NCBI RefSeq assembly: GCF_029433855.1
Contig: NZ_JAROAU010000003.1
Coordinates: forward strand, 2,388,858 to 2,452,857
DNA from: Candidatus Kosakonia sp. 282A-S69
GTDB lineage: Bacteria > Pseudomonadota > Gammaproteobacteria > Enterobacterales > Enterobacteriaceae
Reading direction: 5' to 3'
Length of the DNA: 64,000 bases
In this document: in pieces, positions 27,110 through 34,996 of the stretch
Position numbering within the stretch: position 1 is the stretch's first letter
Layout: each line of letters begins with the position of its first letter
Notes under the pieces: generated by a model
Databases searched by the model: none
Told to the model about the DNA's origin: nothing
The model's input: the letters and a program-made list of their open reading frames with translations, nothing else
Made by a program: the position numbers and the translations under genes

Positions 27110-28000
27110 ATGGCGAACTCTACGCTGCAAAAAGCGCTTCATCCTGCGCTGACAGGCTGGCTCAACGGCCTGCTTGGGGTGGTGATTTTCAGCGGATCGT
27201 TACCCGCCACGCGCATCGCCGTGCTGGAGATGTCGCCCTTTTTCCTCACCTTTCTGCGCGCCTCTCTCGCCGGATTGCTGGCGATTATCCTTGTTTGTGT
27301 CTTGCGCGAACCGCGCCCGCGCCGCGCTCAGCTTCTCCCGCTGCTGATTGTCTCCTGCGGCGTGGTGATCGGGTTCCCGCTTTTGACGGCGCTGGCGTTA
27401 CAGCACGTCACCTCCGCCCACTCGATTGTCTTTCTCGGCCTTCTGCCGCTCTGCACGGCGATTTTTGCGGTGCTGCGCGGTGGCGAACGGCCAAAGCGCG
27501 CCTTCTGGCTCTTTTCACTGATTGGCAGCCTGCTGGTGGTGGCCTTCGCGCTGGCGCAGAGCCATGCCGTTTCGCTGACTGGCGATCTGCTGATGCTGGC
27601 AGCGGTGATAATCTGCGGGCTGGGCTATGCCGAAGGGGCAAGCTTAACCCGCACGCTTGGCGGCTGGCAGGTGATCTGCTGGGCGCTGATCCTGTCGCTT
27701 CCGGTGATGTTGCCCGCCGCGTGGCTGACACGCCCCGCTACGCTTGCTGAGATCGGTACGCCAGCCTGGTACGCACTGGGCTATGTCTCGCTCTTTAGTA
27801 TGCTGATCGGCTTTATCTTCTGGTACAACGGCCTTGCGCGCGGCGGGATTGCCGCCGTCGGCCAGTTGCAGCTGTTGCAGCCCTTTTTTGGCCTTGCCCT
27901 CTCTGCCCTGCTGCTCAACGAGAGGGTGAGCCCGTTAATGCTACTGGTGACGCTGGGCGTGATCCTCTGCGTGATTGGCTCGCGTAAGTGCGCCCGCTAA
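27110..28000 (+). CDS. EamA-family (DMT) transporter
   Basis: A 296-residue inner-membrane protein with about ten hydrophobic segments and two EamA repeats. The first covers residues about 20-145 (GLLGVVIFSGSLPATRIAVLEMSPFFLTFLRASLAGLL) and the second about 160-290 (AEGASLTRTLGGWQVICWALILSLP). Family members export amino acids, nucleosides or drugs; the substrate here is unknown. ATG 27110 has AGGT five bases upstream; a second frame start at 27071 is less likely. The divergent MocR regulator suggests an amino-acid-like or pyridoxal-linked signal. Confidence 0.87.
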   Translation: MANSTLQKALHPALTGWLNGLLGVVIFSGSLPATRIAVLEMSPFFLTFLRASLAGLLAIILVCVLREPRPRRAQLLPLLIVSCGVVIGFPLLTALALQHVTSAHSIVFLGLLPLCTAIFAVLRGGERPKRAFWLFSLIGSLLVVAFALAQSHAVSLTGDLLMLAAVIICGLGYAEGASLTRTLGGWQVICWALILSLPVMLPAAWLTRPATLAEIGTPAWYALGYVSLFSMLIGFIFWYNGLARGGIAAVGQLQLLQPFFGLALSALLLNERVSPLMLLVTLGVILCVIGSRKCAR

Positions 28001-28073
28001 TTCAGGCAGCTTATGCCGTGCGTCGAAGCCCGGTATAACGGTGGTTAAGAAGCACCGACATCAGGAGAAGTTA

Positions 28074-28418
28074 ATGATTTCAAAAGAGAATGCCGAGCAC
28101 TATCTCTGGGGCGAGGGGTGCGACGGCTGGTACCTGGTGAAGCGGCCAGAGATGATGATCATCCATGAGAAAATGGCCGCCGGCACGCAGGAGCAGCGCC
28201 ACTACCACTCCGTGTCGCGGCAATTTTTCTTTGTACTTAGCGGCGTGTTAACGATGGAGCTGGAAGGCGTAAAACAGCACATTGCTGCCCAACAAGGCAT
28301 TGAGATCCCGCCATTAGCAAAACATCAGGCGCGCAATGATTCTGATGCGGCGGTTGAGTTTATCGTCTTCTCTCACCCCACCCCGCGCGGTGACCGCAGC
28401 GATGTCGCGGAGCAGTAA
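28074..28418 (+). CDS. Cupin-domain protein
   Basis: A 114-residue single-domain cupin. The motif HYHSVSRQFFFVLSGVLTMELEG near residues 42-65 supplies the first conserved metal-binding set, and IPPLAKHQARNDSD near 80-94 the second. These small cupins bind a metal and can act as isomerases, dioxygenases or sensors; the role here is unknown. A strong AGGAG precedes ATG 28074. It is followed after 8 bases by a small unknown gene. Confidence 0.8.
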   Translation: MISKENAEHYLWGEGCDGWYLVKRPEMMIIHEKMAAGTQEQRHYHSVSRQFFFVLSGVLTMELEGVKQHIAAQQGIEIPPLAKHQARNDSDAAVEFIVFSHPTPRGDRSDVAEQ

Positions 28419-28426
28419 AAGAGCCA

Positions 28427-28738
28427 ATGATGAAGCAGAGCGCGCAAGCAATACACATTCTTAATGCAAATATCCACGTGCCGTATGGCATTTTCAGCAT
28501 CATTGACGGCTGCGGTTACTTCCCGCCGCTGGCGTTTCTGAATGCGTTCTTCTTACGCGGCAGCGATCCCTGCGACCAGGATTGCCGGATGGGCACCTGG
28601 CGCCCCTTTGCGCTGTCTCCTGAGGAGTATGCCGTCGTCAAAGAGTGGTGGTTTGCGAGTAATAAAAACGCGGCGGTCGCAGACCTTGGCTGTGCATGCT
28701 GGGATGAGTGGGTGCAGGAGATTCATGACCCTGACTAA
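28427..28738 (+). CDS. Hypothetical protein, cysteine- and tryptophan-rich
   Basis: A 103-residue acidic protein I do not recognise. Features are SIIDGCGYFPPLAFLNAF, then three cysteines in DPCDQDCRMG and GCACWDEW, and several tryptophans in the second half. There is no signal peptide or clear membrane segment. The start may be at either of two adjacent ATG codons. It closely follows the cupin gene and may share its transcript. Confidence 0.55.
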   Translation: MMKQSAQAIHILNANIHVPYGIFSIIDGCGYFPPLAFLNAFFLRGSDPCDQDCRMGTWRPFALSPEEYAVVKEWWFASNKNAAVADLGCACWDEWVQEIHDPD

Positions 28739-28890
28739 AGCCATTGCGCACACGCGCAGGCAGCAATCACTAAAGAAGCAAAATAACTTACCGGGCACGA
28801 AGCCACTGCGCTGATAATCCGCTATAAATCCCGCCCGGAACTCTGTACAATCCCTCGCCTAAGATCCAATAACTGATTACTTTTTGAACT

Positions 28891-30216
28891 ATGAGCAATG
28901 TGAACCTGCAGCCGAAAATCGGCTTTGTCTCTCTTGGCTGCCCAAAAAATCTCGTCGACTCTGAACGCATCCTTACGGAGCTGCGTACCGAAGGTTACGA
29001 TGTTGTCCCGAGTTACGATGATGCCGATATGGTGATTGTAAACACCTGCGGTTTTATCGACAGCGCCGTGCAGGAGTCGCTGGAAGCGATTGGCGAAGCG
29101 CTGAATGAAAACGGTAAAGTGATTGTCACCGGCTGTCTGGGTGCGAAAGAGGATCAGATCCGCGAAGTGCACCCGAAAGTGCTGGAGATCACCGGCCCGC
29201 ACAGCTATGAGCAGGTTCTCGCCCATGTTCATCACTATGTGCCAAAACCGCAGCACAACCCCTTCTTAAGCCTGGTGCCGGAACAGGGCGTAAAGCTGAC
29301 GCCGCGTCACTACGCTTACCTGAAAATTTCCGAAGGCTGTAACCACCGCTGCACCTTCTGCATTATTCCATCGATGCGTGGCGATCTGGTGAGCCGCCCG
29401 ATTGGTGAAGTGCTTGCCGAGGCCAAACGTCTGGTCGATGCCGGCGTTAAAGAGCTGCTGGTTATCTCACAGGACACCTCTGCTTACGGCGTTGATGTGA
29501 AGCACCGCATGGGCTTTCACAATGGCGAGCCGGTGAAAACCAGCATGGTTGGCCTCTGCGAGCAGCTGGCGAAACTCGGCGTCTGGACGCGTCTGCACTA
29601 CGTTTACCCTTATCCGCACGTGGATGATGTGATCCCGCTGATGGCGGAAGGCAAAATTCTGCCTTACCTTGACATCCCGCTGCAGCACGCCAGCCCGCGC
29701 ATTCTGAAGCTGATGAAGCGCCCTGGTGCGGTCGATCGCCAGCTGGCACGCATCAAGCGCTGGCGCGAAATCTGCCCGGAGCTGACGCTGCGCTCCACCT
29801 TTATCGTCGGCTTCCCCGGCGAGACCGAAGAAGATTTCCAGATGCTGCTCGACTTCCTGACCGAAGCGCGCCTCGATCGCGTTGGCTGCTTCAAATACAG
29901 CCCGGTTGAGGGTGCCACCGCCAATGAGCTGGCGGATCAGGTGCCGGAAGAGGTGAAAGAGGAGCGCTGGAACCGCTTTATGCAGCTGCAACAGCGCATC
30001 TCCGCTGAGCGTCTGCAGGAGAAGATTGGTCGTGAAATCCTGGTGATGATCGACGAAGTAGATGAAGAAGGCGCGATTGGCCGCAGCATGGCCGATGCCC
30101 CGGAAATCGACGGCGCGGTCTACCTGAACGGTGAAACCAACGTCAAACCGGGCGATGTGGTTCGCGTGAAAGTGGAAAACGCCGACGAGTATGACCTGTG
30201 GGGCACACGCGTTTAA
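28891..30216 (+). CDS. rimO: Ribosomal protein S12 methylthiotransferase RimO
   Basis: Radical-SAM methylthiotransferase that adds a methylthio group to Asp89 of ribosomal protein S12. It has 441 residues, identical in length to E. coli RimO. The UPF0004 domain comes first ([36 protein letters not shown] with its three cluster cysteines). The radical-SAM domain follows ([14 protein letters not shown] near residue 147), then the C-terminal TRAM domain (residues about 375-441). It is a single gene with its own terminator, and is the last core gene before the accessory block. Confidence 0.97.
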   Translation: MSNVNLQPKIGFVSLGCPKNLVDSERILTELRTEGYDVVPSYDDADMVIVNTCGFIDSAVQESLEAIGEALNENGKVIVTGCLGAKEDQIREVHPKVLEITGPHSYEQVLAHVHHYVPKPQHNPFLSLVPEQGVKLTPRHYAYLKISEGCNHRCTFCIIPSMRGDLVSRPIGEVLAEAKRLVDAGVKELLVISQDTSAYGVDVKHRMGFHNGEPVKTSMVGLCEQLAKLGVWTRLHYVYPYPHVDDVIPLMAEGKILPYLDIPLQHASPRILKLMKRPGAVDRQLARIKRWREICPELTLRSTFIVGFPGETEEDFQMLLDFLTEARLDRVGCFKYSPVEGATANELADQVPEEVKEERWNRFMQLQQRISAERLQEKIGREILVMIDEVDEEGAIGRSMADAPEIDGAVYLNGETNVKPGDVVRVKVENADEYDLWGTRV

Positions 30217-30222
30217 GCGATT

Positions 30223-30251
30223 AAAAAAACCCGGCACCCGCCGGGTTTTTT
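30223..30251 (+). terminator. Rho-independent terminator of rimO
   Basis: Stem CCCGGC-accc-GCCGGG (30230-30245) flanked by a run of A and followed by six T, directly after the rimO stop. Confidence 0.9.
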
Positions 30252-30272
30252 GTGTCTATCGCGAGCGAACAG

Positions 30273-30305
30273 GTAGGCCGGATAAGTGTTTACGCGCCAC
30301 CCGGC
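30273..30305. repeat. Single REP element
   Basis: The sequence begins GTAGGCCGGATAAG and ends CGCCACCCGGC, matching one unit of the BIMEs elsewhere in this window. It stands alone just after the rimO terminator, at the left edge of the accessory block. Confidence 0.85.
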
Positions 30306-30787
30306 AATTTACCCGCCTTGAATGATCAGGGGCTCATTGAGAGTCAGCTTTGTACAAGAAGCGGACGTTGCCAGCATCGTTTGTGTTTATTTATGCCGTT
30401 TGAGGGTGAAAAACCCTTCTTCTCCGGTTAAGTAAATATTCGTGACGGCTACCCTCTCCTTCAGGGAAGTAGGGTTCATTGCGGGATGCTTTATTTGAAT
30501 GGCTCAGGATTTCGCTTATGAGGCAGTTGAATTGCGAGCCTGTCTGGCTTATTGGAACGTATAAAAACAAGCCCAGGGTTCACCTTCTGTATGCCTGATA
30601 GCGTCAGGCAAAAAGGATTAGGGCAGAGATATAAATAACAAAATCCATGCACCGATGCCTGCCAATAAAGCGGCAAAGAGATTCACTGAAAATAATTAAG
30701 TGGCAATGCTGGCTGCATATGGTGATGGTAGTGCCTGTGGATGTTGATTAATAAAATGGGTCGCGCCACGGACAGAATCTGTAGATC
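30306..30787. other. Intergenic region left of the lac-type locus
   Basis: 482 bases without a convincing gene. It contains a 14-base half copy of the recurrent palindrome (AAGCGGACGTTGCC at about 30359-30372) and a GCCTGA-tagcg-TCAGGC hairpin near 30594-30610. The only longer frames (for example 30491-30676, minus) have no ribosome site and no recognisable sequence. Confidence 0.5.
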
Positions 30788-31858
30788 TTACAGCTTATTT
30801 ACCAGTGTTTTTAATTGCGTAATTAGCTGCGCGTTGTCATCCGCGGTGTGACCGGCTACGGGCCAGGTTGACTGACGAATAACCAGTCGTGTAGGCAGCA
30901 GCTCACGGATCCTTATTTGCGGATCAGCCATGAGTTGCATAAGTAACTCTACGGCCCGCTTACCGAGTTTGTTGAAATCCTGCGCCACGGTCGTCAACGG
31001 CGGCTGGAAGTAAAGGCTATCTGCTGTATCGTCATAACCCGTGACGGAGACTGCCTGACTCCCGTTGCGATTGAGCTGCGCCAGGGCGCTCAACACGCCG
31101 AGTGCCATCTGATCGTTCGCCACAACGATGGCACCTATCTTCGGGTATTGATGTAACAGTTTGAAAGCATTGTGCCAGCCGCTGGCCGCACTCCAGTCGC
31201 CAAAAACCGTCACAGCATTACTTACCCCAAGTCGATGCAACGTCTCACGCCAGCTGCTCAAACGCATGCGCGCTGAAACAGAACTTTCAGGCCCGGCAAG
31301 CAGACCGAAATCCCGGTGCCCCAGTTCCCAGAGATGATGGATGCAAGCGCTACAACCATCAAGATGGTCAAAGCGCACGCAGCAGACATCGGTCTCCGGC
31401 GAAATATCCAAAAACAGACAGCAAATATCCGGGTTCTCACTTACCAGCTTTTCGGCAACACTGCCTTCCAGCGGCAGGTTAATAATTGCACCACGAATAT
31501 TCTGTGCACGAAACTCATTGAGCCGTGCCTGAAGTGAGGTGTAATCGACGGTCGCGGGCATCGCAATAGCGACCTCAAGCTGGTTTACGCTGGCGTGACT
31601 TTTTATTGCCGCGGCGATTTGTGAGGGCGCATGCAGGGTCAACGACGCGGTGATCAAACCAATCGACGGCGCAGACTTCCCCGCCAGCAATTGCGCCGAA
31701 CGGTTAGGAACATAGAGCAACGCCTGCATCGCGCTGATAACCTTGTCGCGGGTGCGTTCAGACACAAGCCCGGGTTTATTCAGTACACGCGAAACCGTCT
31801 GCTGCGACACCCCGGCCTTGCGAGCCACATCTTCTAACGTTGCCGTGCGGCGCTGCAT
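30788..31858 (-). CDS. LacI-type repressor of a lac-like locus
   Basis: A 356-residue LacI/GalR-family regulator clearly related to E. coli LacI along its length. The headpiece is LEDVARKAGVSQQTVSRVLNKPG; the hinge and core contain SLTLHAPSQIAAAIKS, GLLAGPESSVSARMRLSSW, VVANDQMALG and TGYDDTADSLYFQPPLTTV, all at LacI positions. The C-terminal leucine-rich tail (LITQLKTLVNKL) could serve as the tetramerisation helix. It is divergent from a lacZ relic and lacY, and two related operator-like sites lie in the gap. AGGGAG precedes the ATG. Probable inducer is a galactoside (inference). Confidence 0.9.
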   Translation of the reverse strand: MQRRTATLEDVARKAGVSQQTVSRVLNKPGLVSERTRDKVISAMQALLYVPNRSAQLLAGKSAPSIGLITASLTLHAPSQIAAAIKSHASVNQLEVAIAMPATVDYTSLQARLNEFRAQNIRGAIINLPLEGSVAEKLVSENPDICCLFLDISPETDVCCVRFDHLDGCSACIHHLWELGHRDFGLLAGPESSVSARMRLSSWRETLHRLGVSNAVTVFGDWSAASGWHNAFKLLHQYPKIGAIVVANDQMALGVLSALAQLNRNGSQAVSVTGYDDTADSLYFQPPLTTVAQDFNKLGKRAVELLMQLMADPQIRIRELLPTRLVIRQSTWPVAGHTADDNAQLITQLKTLVNKL

Positions 31859-31884
31859 AAACCACTCCCTTACACGTCCATAAC

Positions 31885-31903
31885 AATGTCGTACGCTAAC
31901 ATT
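31885..31903. promoter_or_regulatory. Candidate operator, lacI-proximal
   Basis: AATGTCGTACGCTAACATT has AATGT/ACATT outer arms. It shares a 14-base core, AATGTCGTWCGCTA, with the inverted site at 32019-32037; W is the only difference. It lies 27 bases upstream of the repressor start. Confidence 0.55.
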
Positions 31904-32018
31904 TTATGTCTTAAAGACGACAAAATAACATCATTTCCATGCGATTTCGTGATCGTGTATGAGTTTCACTTTCGCCAGTATTGTGGCTTTAAACAAAATA
32001 TCTGATAACTCATCCATC

Positions 32019-32037
32019 TTGTATAGCGAACGACATT
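32019..32037. promoter_or_regulatory. Candidate operator, lacZ/lacY-proximal, with possible promoter
   Basis: TTGTATAGCGAACGACATT is the inverted counterpart of the site at 31885-31903; the centres are 134 bases apart, a distance suited to repression by looping. It lies 24 bases before the lacZ relic ATG. A possible promoter just upstream is TTGTGG (31981-31986), 16 bases, TGATAA (32003-32008). Confidence 0.5.
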
Positions 32038-32061
32038 CTCATTTATCAGGCGAATATACCT

Positions 32062-32316
32062 ATGCTATATCACCCTCCCCGGACATCCCCGGGCCACCTG
32101 TTTCATGACATGCTGGCGCATGAGGCCTGGCAAAACCCGACAGGCTGCTCCTCACTGACGTTCAGCGTGGAGGAAAACTGGCGGGCTGGTGGCCAGACGC
32201 AGATTATCTTCGCTGGCGTTGACTCTCTTACCGGGATGAAAGCGCGAAACCACCAAAAAAGCGGCTTTAATAATGACGCGTATCACAGGATGGATATAGA
32301 CAATGAAACTCTCTGA
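32062..32316 (+). pseudogene. Relic of lacZ (beta-galactosidase)
   Basis: An 84-codon frame, where a lacZ gene has about 1,020-1,030 codons. The segment [14 protein letters not shown] resembles the LacZ N-terminus (…LLARRDWENP…). It runs straight into [16 protein letters not shown] and [12 protein letters not shown], which match LacZ around residues 102-130 (ENPTGCYSLTF…GQTRIIFDGVNS). After that the similarity stops and the remaining frame overlaps the lacY start by 14 bases. The relic therefore looks like two deletions: one joining two similar 'NP' segments, and one removing nearly the entire rest of the gene. No enzyme can be made. Confidence 0.75.
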
Positions 32317-33571
32317 ACTCGCGCCAAGAGAACGGCATAACTTCATCTACTTTATGCTGTTCTTTTTCTTCTACTACTTCATTATGTCGGCCTACTTTCC
32401 TTTTTTCCCGGTCTGGCTGGCGGAAGTTAATCATTTAACCAAAACAGAAACGGGGATCGTTTTCTCCTCAATCTCGCTGTTTGCGATTATATTTCAGCCG
32501 ATATTTGGCCTGATATCTGACAAACTGGGGTTACGCAAACACCTGTTGTGGACCATTACGATCTTGCTGATCTTGTTTGCGCCCTTCTTTATTTTTGTGC
32601 TGTCTCCGTTATTGCAATTGAATATTTTCGCCGGTGCGCTAGCGGGCGGTATTTATCTGGGGGTTGTCTTCTCCAGCGGTTCCGGGGCGGTAGAGGCCTA
32701 TATTGAACGCGTCAGTCGCGCGAACCGTTTTGAATACGGAAAAGTGCGCGTCTCCGGCTGTATTGGCTGGGCACTGTGCGCATCCATCACCGGTATTTTG
32801 TTTGGCATCGATCCCAATATCACCTTCTGGATTGCTTCAGGTTTTGCGCTGGTGCTGGGAGTGCTGCTGTGGATGTCACGCCCGGAAGGGAGCAACAGTG
32901 AACGGGTAATCGATGCGCTGGGAGCCAACCGCCAGGCCTTCTCGATGCGCACCGCCGCGGAACTATTACGCATGCCACGCTTCTGGGGATTTATTGTCTA
33001 CGTAGTTGGCGTCGCCAGCGTATATGACGTCTTTGATCAACAGTTTGCCAACTTCTTTAAAGGCTTTTTCTCCAGTCCGCAACGCGGAACCGAAGTATTC
33101 GGCTTCGTCACCACCGGAGGAGAGTTACTTAACGCGACGATTATGTTCTTTGCCCCTGCCATCGTGAACCGGATTGGAGCGAAAAACGCGCTGATCACTG
33201 CCGGTATTATTATGTCAGCGCGTATTCTGGGTTCTTCTTTTGCCTCTTCAGCTATCGAAGTGGTGATCTTAAAAATGCTACATATGTTTGAACTCCCGTT
33301 TTTGCTGGTGGGCACTTTCAAATACATATCATCCGCCTTTAACCCGAAACTATCGGCAACACTGTTCCTGATTGGTTTTAACTTATCGAAACAGCTTTCA
33401 GGCGTTGTACTGTCCGCATGGGTCGGAAGGATGTATGACACTGTCGGCTTCCACCAGGCTTATCTCATTCTGGGCAGCATTACGCTGAGCTTTACCATCG
33501 TCTCCCTCTTTACCCTGAAAGGTGGCAAAACGCTGCTCCGGACTAGCGAATATAACAGCGCAACCTCATAA
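32303..33571 (+). CDS. lacY: Lactose/oligosaccharide:H+ symporter LacY
   Basis: Inner-membrane symporter of the oligosaccharide:H+ family, 422 residues with 12 hydrophobic segments. All residues essential in E. coli LacY are conserved with a constant offset of five: E131, R149 and W156 (sugar binding; E126, R144 and W151 in E. coli), E274 (E269), R307 (R302), H327 (H322) and E330 (E325). The permease is therefore probably functional even though lacZ is gone. It could import lactose, melibiose or another galactoside handled elsewhere. The first ten residues differ from E. coli. A hairpin terminator follows. Confidence 0.92.
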   Translation: MKLSELAPRERHNFIYFMLFFFFYYFIMSAYFPFFPVWLAEVNHLTKTETGIVFSSISLFAIIFQPIFGLISDKLGLRKHLLWTITILLILFAPFFIFVLSPLLQLNIFAGALAGGIYLGVVFSSGSGAVEAYIERVSRANRFEYGKVRVSGCIGWALCASITGILFGIDPNITFWIASGFALVLGVLLWMSRPEGSNSERVIDALGANRQAFSMRTAAELLRMPRFWGFIVYVVGVASVYDVFDQQFANFFKGFFSSPQRGTEVFGFVTTGGELLNATIMFFAPAIVNRIGAKNALITAGIIMSARILGSSFASSAIEVVILKMLHMFELPFLLVGTFKYISSAFNPKLSATLFLIGFNLSKQLSGVVLSAWVGRMYDTVGFHQAYLILGSITLSFTIVSLFTLKGGKTLLRTSEYNSATS

Positions 33572-33581
33572 TAAATTTTGG

Positions 33582-33615
33582 AAAAAAGCCGCCCGGAGGC
33601 GGCTTGTCATTATTT
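33582..33615 (+). terminator. Terminator after lacY
   Basis: Perfect stem AAGCCGCC-cgga-GGCGGCTT (33586-33605) preceded by six A and followed by GTCATTATTT, 14 bases after the lacY stop. The T-tract is imperfect. Confidence 0.65.
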
Positions 33616-33810
33616 GCGTGGTTTACCCGCGTCCGAGCGCTTTTCTCGAACGCGACCATTATTGTTACGGTCACGGGGCTGTGTACCACCGCCGGGTTCA
33701 GGAACAACTACGCCTGGATTAAGGGGTCTTCTGTCAGCCCTATTTGCGTTTCCTGAAAAAATGGCAACGTTGCCGTCTCTCTTGATACGCCTGGTATCGT
33801 GACCTTTCAA
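33610..33810 (-). CDS. Possible small basic protein (weak)
   Basis: A 66-codon frame with TTG as the only start. The product is basic and rich in Gly, Pro, Arg and Asn (PGVVVPEPGGGTQPRDRNNNGR). The composition looks more protein-like than chance. However, AAGGA abuts the TTG without spacing and I recognise no family. It may be a relic of the 3' end of a larger gene. The rest of the 33616-33986 gap holds nothing else I can identify. Confidence 0.25.
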   Translation of the reverse strand: MKGHDTRRIKRDGNVAIFSGNANRADRRPLNPGVVVPEPGGGTQPRDRNNNGRVREKRSDAGKPRK

Positions 33811-33986
33811 TCCTTATGGGATGACCCGTTGCGCAGCATCAACTTTTCCCTAATTCACCTCAACGCGGACATTGCGCATATGTCCATCCTCTCGGTCAAA
33901 AGCATACGTTTTGCCTCATGCGATTTCGATGGATGTGCTTTAGGAACTTTTATGTTAAGAACCTTTGGAAAAAGGGGGAGGTGTTT

Positions 33987-34505
33987 ATGCGGGAAATCGT
34001 TGTGACTCCATACGATGAAAAATGGCCACAGATATTTAAAGCTGAACGTTTATTGATACAGGCACTACTGGGTGACGTGGTTAAGAGTGTCCATCATATT
34101 GGCAGTACGTCAGTACCTGGCCTTTCAGCAAAGCCCGTGATTGATATTCTGCTGGAAGTTTCAGATATCAATGAATTGGATCAATATACCCCTGCAATGG
34201 TAAACGCCGGATACGTTGCTCGCGGAGAAAACGGTATTGCAGGCCGCCGCTACTTTATTAAGGGCGGCGATCAACGTAGCCATCAAGTGCATGCATTTTC
34301 ATCAGGGGATGCACAAATACCAGCACATCTTGCTTTCCGTGATTACCTGAGGAAAAACAGTGATATTGCAAGAGAATACGCTGAGATTAAGCGCGCGGCA
34401 GCATTGCTATGCAAGAACGATGCACATCGTTATAGTGCGTTCAAAACAAATTTTATAGAGCATCATCTGCAACTTGCGCTGATTGAACTGAAAGATAGAG
34501 AGTGA
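33987..34505 (+). CDS. GrpB/UPF0157 family protein
   Basis: A 172-residue cytoplasmic protein of the GrpB family, a nucleotidyltransferase-like fold. The hallmark VVKSVHHIGSTSVPGLSAKPVIDILLEV is near residues 28-55, and IAGRRYFIKGGDQRSHQVHAF near 85-105. Activity is unknown; some relatives are fused to dephospho-CoA kinase. GGGGGAGG lies upstream of ATG 33987; the frame is open to 33918. Codon use and base composition are more AT-rich than the core genes, which suggests acquisition. Confidence 0.85.
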   Translation: MREIVVTPYDEKWPQIFKAERLLIQALLGDVVKSVHHIGSTSVPGLSAKPVIDILLEVSDINELDQYTPAMVNAGYVARGENGIAGRRYFIKGGDQRSHQVHAFSSGDAQIPAHLAFRDYLRKNSDIAREYAEIKRAAALLCKNDAHRYSAFKTNFIEHHLQLALIELKDRE

Positions 34506-34996
34506 GTTTTTCACAGCGACGTGTTGTTTAACACAATGCACATGTTCAATCCTACGGCGTAAGCTTCCCGGCAGATCGGTCTATATGCGTATGGAATGTC
34601 CGCCTCTCGCTCAAAGCGGACGTTGCCTCTTTTCAGACATCTATCCCATTATTCATCGCTTAGCTTCAATTAAACCCAATCTTAACCAGACCCTTAGTGA
34701 AGATCCGACTGTTAGCAGTAGTAACATTGCAAGGCAGCATCAACTGCAATACCGTGATGCTCAGACCGGTCTGACGGAAGAACATCTGCAGAACATCACC
34801 CAGTGACATTACCGGCTTGCCTTCGTGCTGCCCCTTTGGCGCATTTTACCTTGCCTATTCAGATGACATTCACTTTCCTCTGGAATAGCCGTTCATCTTC
34901 GGCAGAATATGCACGTATCATAAATCCACTGGCATTTTTTTATATCCCTCCCCTCTCCATATAATGATGTTGTGATTAATAAGAAACGCATCAAAA
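34506..34996. other. Intergenic region between GrpB-family and MFS genes
   Basis: 491 bases. It holds the recurrent palindrome at 34598-34621 and no convincing gene. A 73-codon frame (34585-34806) starts inside the palindrome region, lacks a ribosome site and shows no family features. The 3' ends of GrpB (+) and the MFS gene (-) face this gap, but I see no strong terminator. Confidence 0.5.
34598..34621. repeat. Recurrent palindrome, copy B
   Basis: GTCCGC, a 10-base loop region, then AAGCGGAC; flanked on the right by GTTGCC. The right arm plus flank (AAGCGGACGTTGCC) is identical over 14 bases to the half copy at about 30359-30372. Related copies are at 40302 and 45234. Confidence 0.65.

Noticed and set aside
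30491-30676. 61-codon frame on the minus strand after the LacI gene
   Set aside because: No ribosome site, no family features and random composition.
31940-31970. Possible CRP site upstream of the lacZ relic
   Set aside because: Only one half (CGTGATC) resembles the consensus; the second half does not pair at the required spacing.
34585-34806. 73-codon frame between GrpB-family and MFS genes
   Set aside because: It begins within the recurrent palindrome area, lacks a ribosome site and shows no recognisable sequence.
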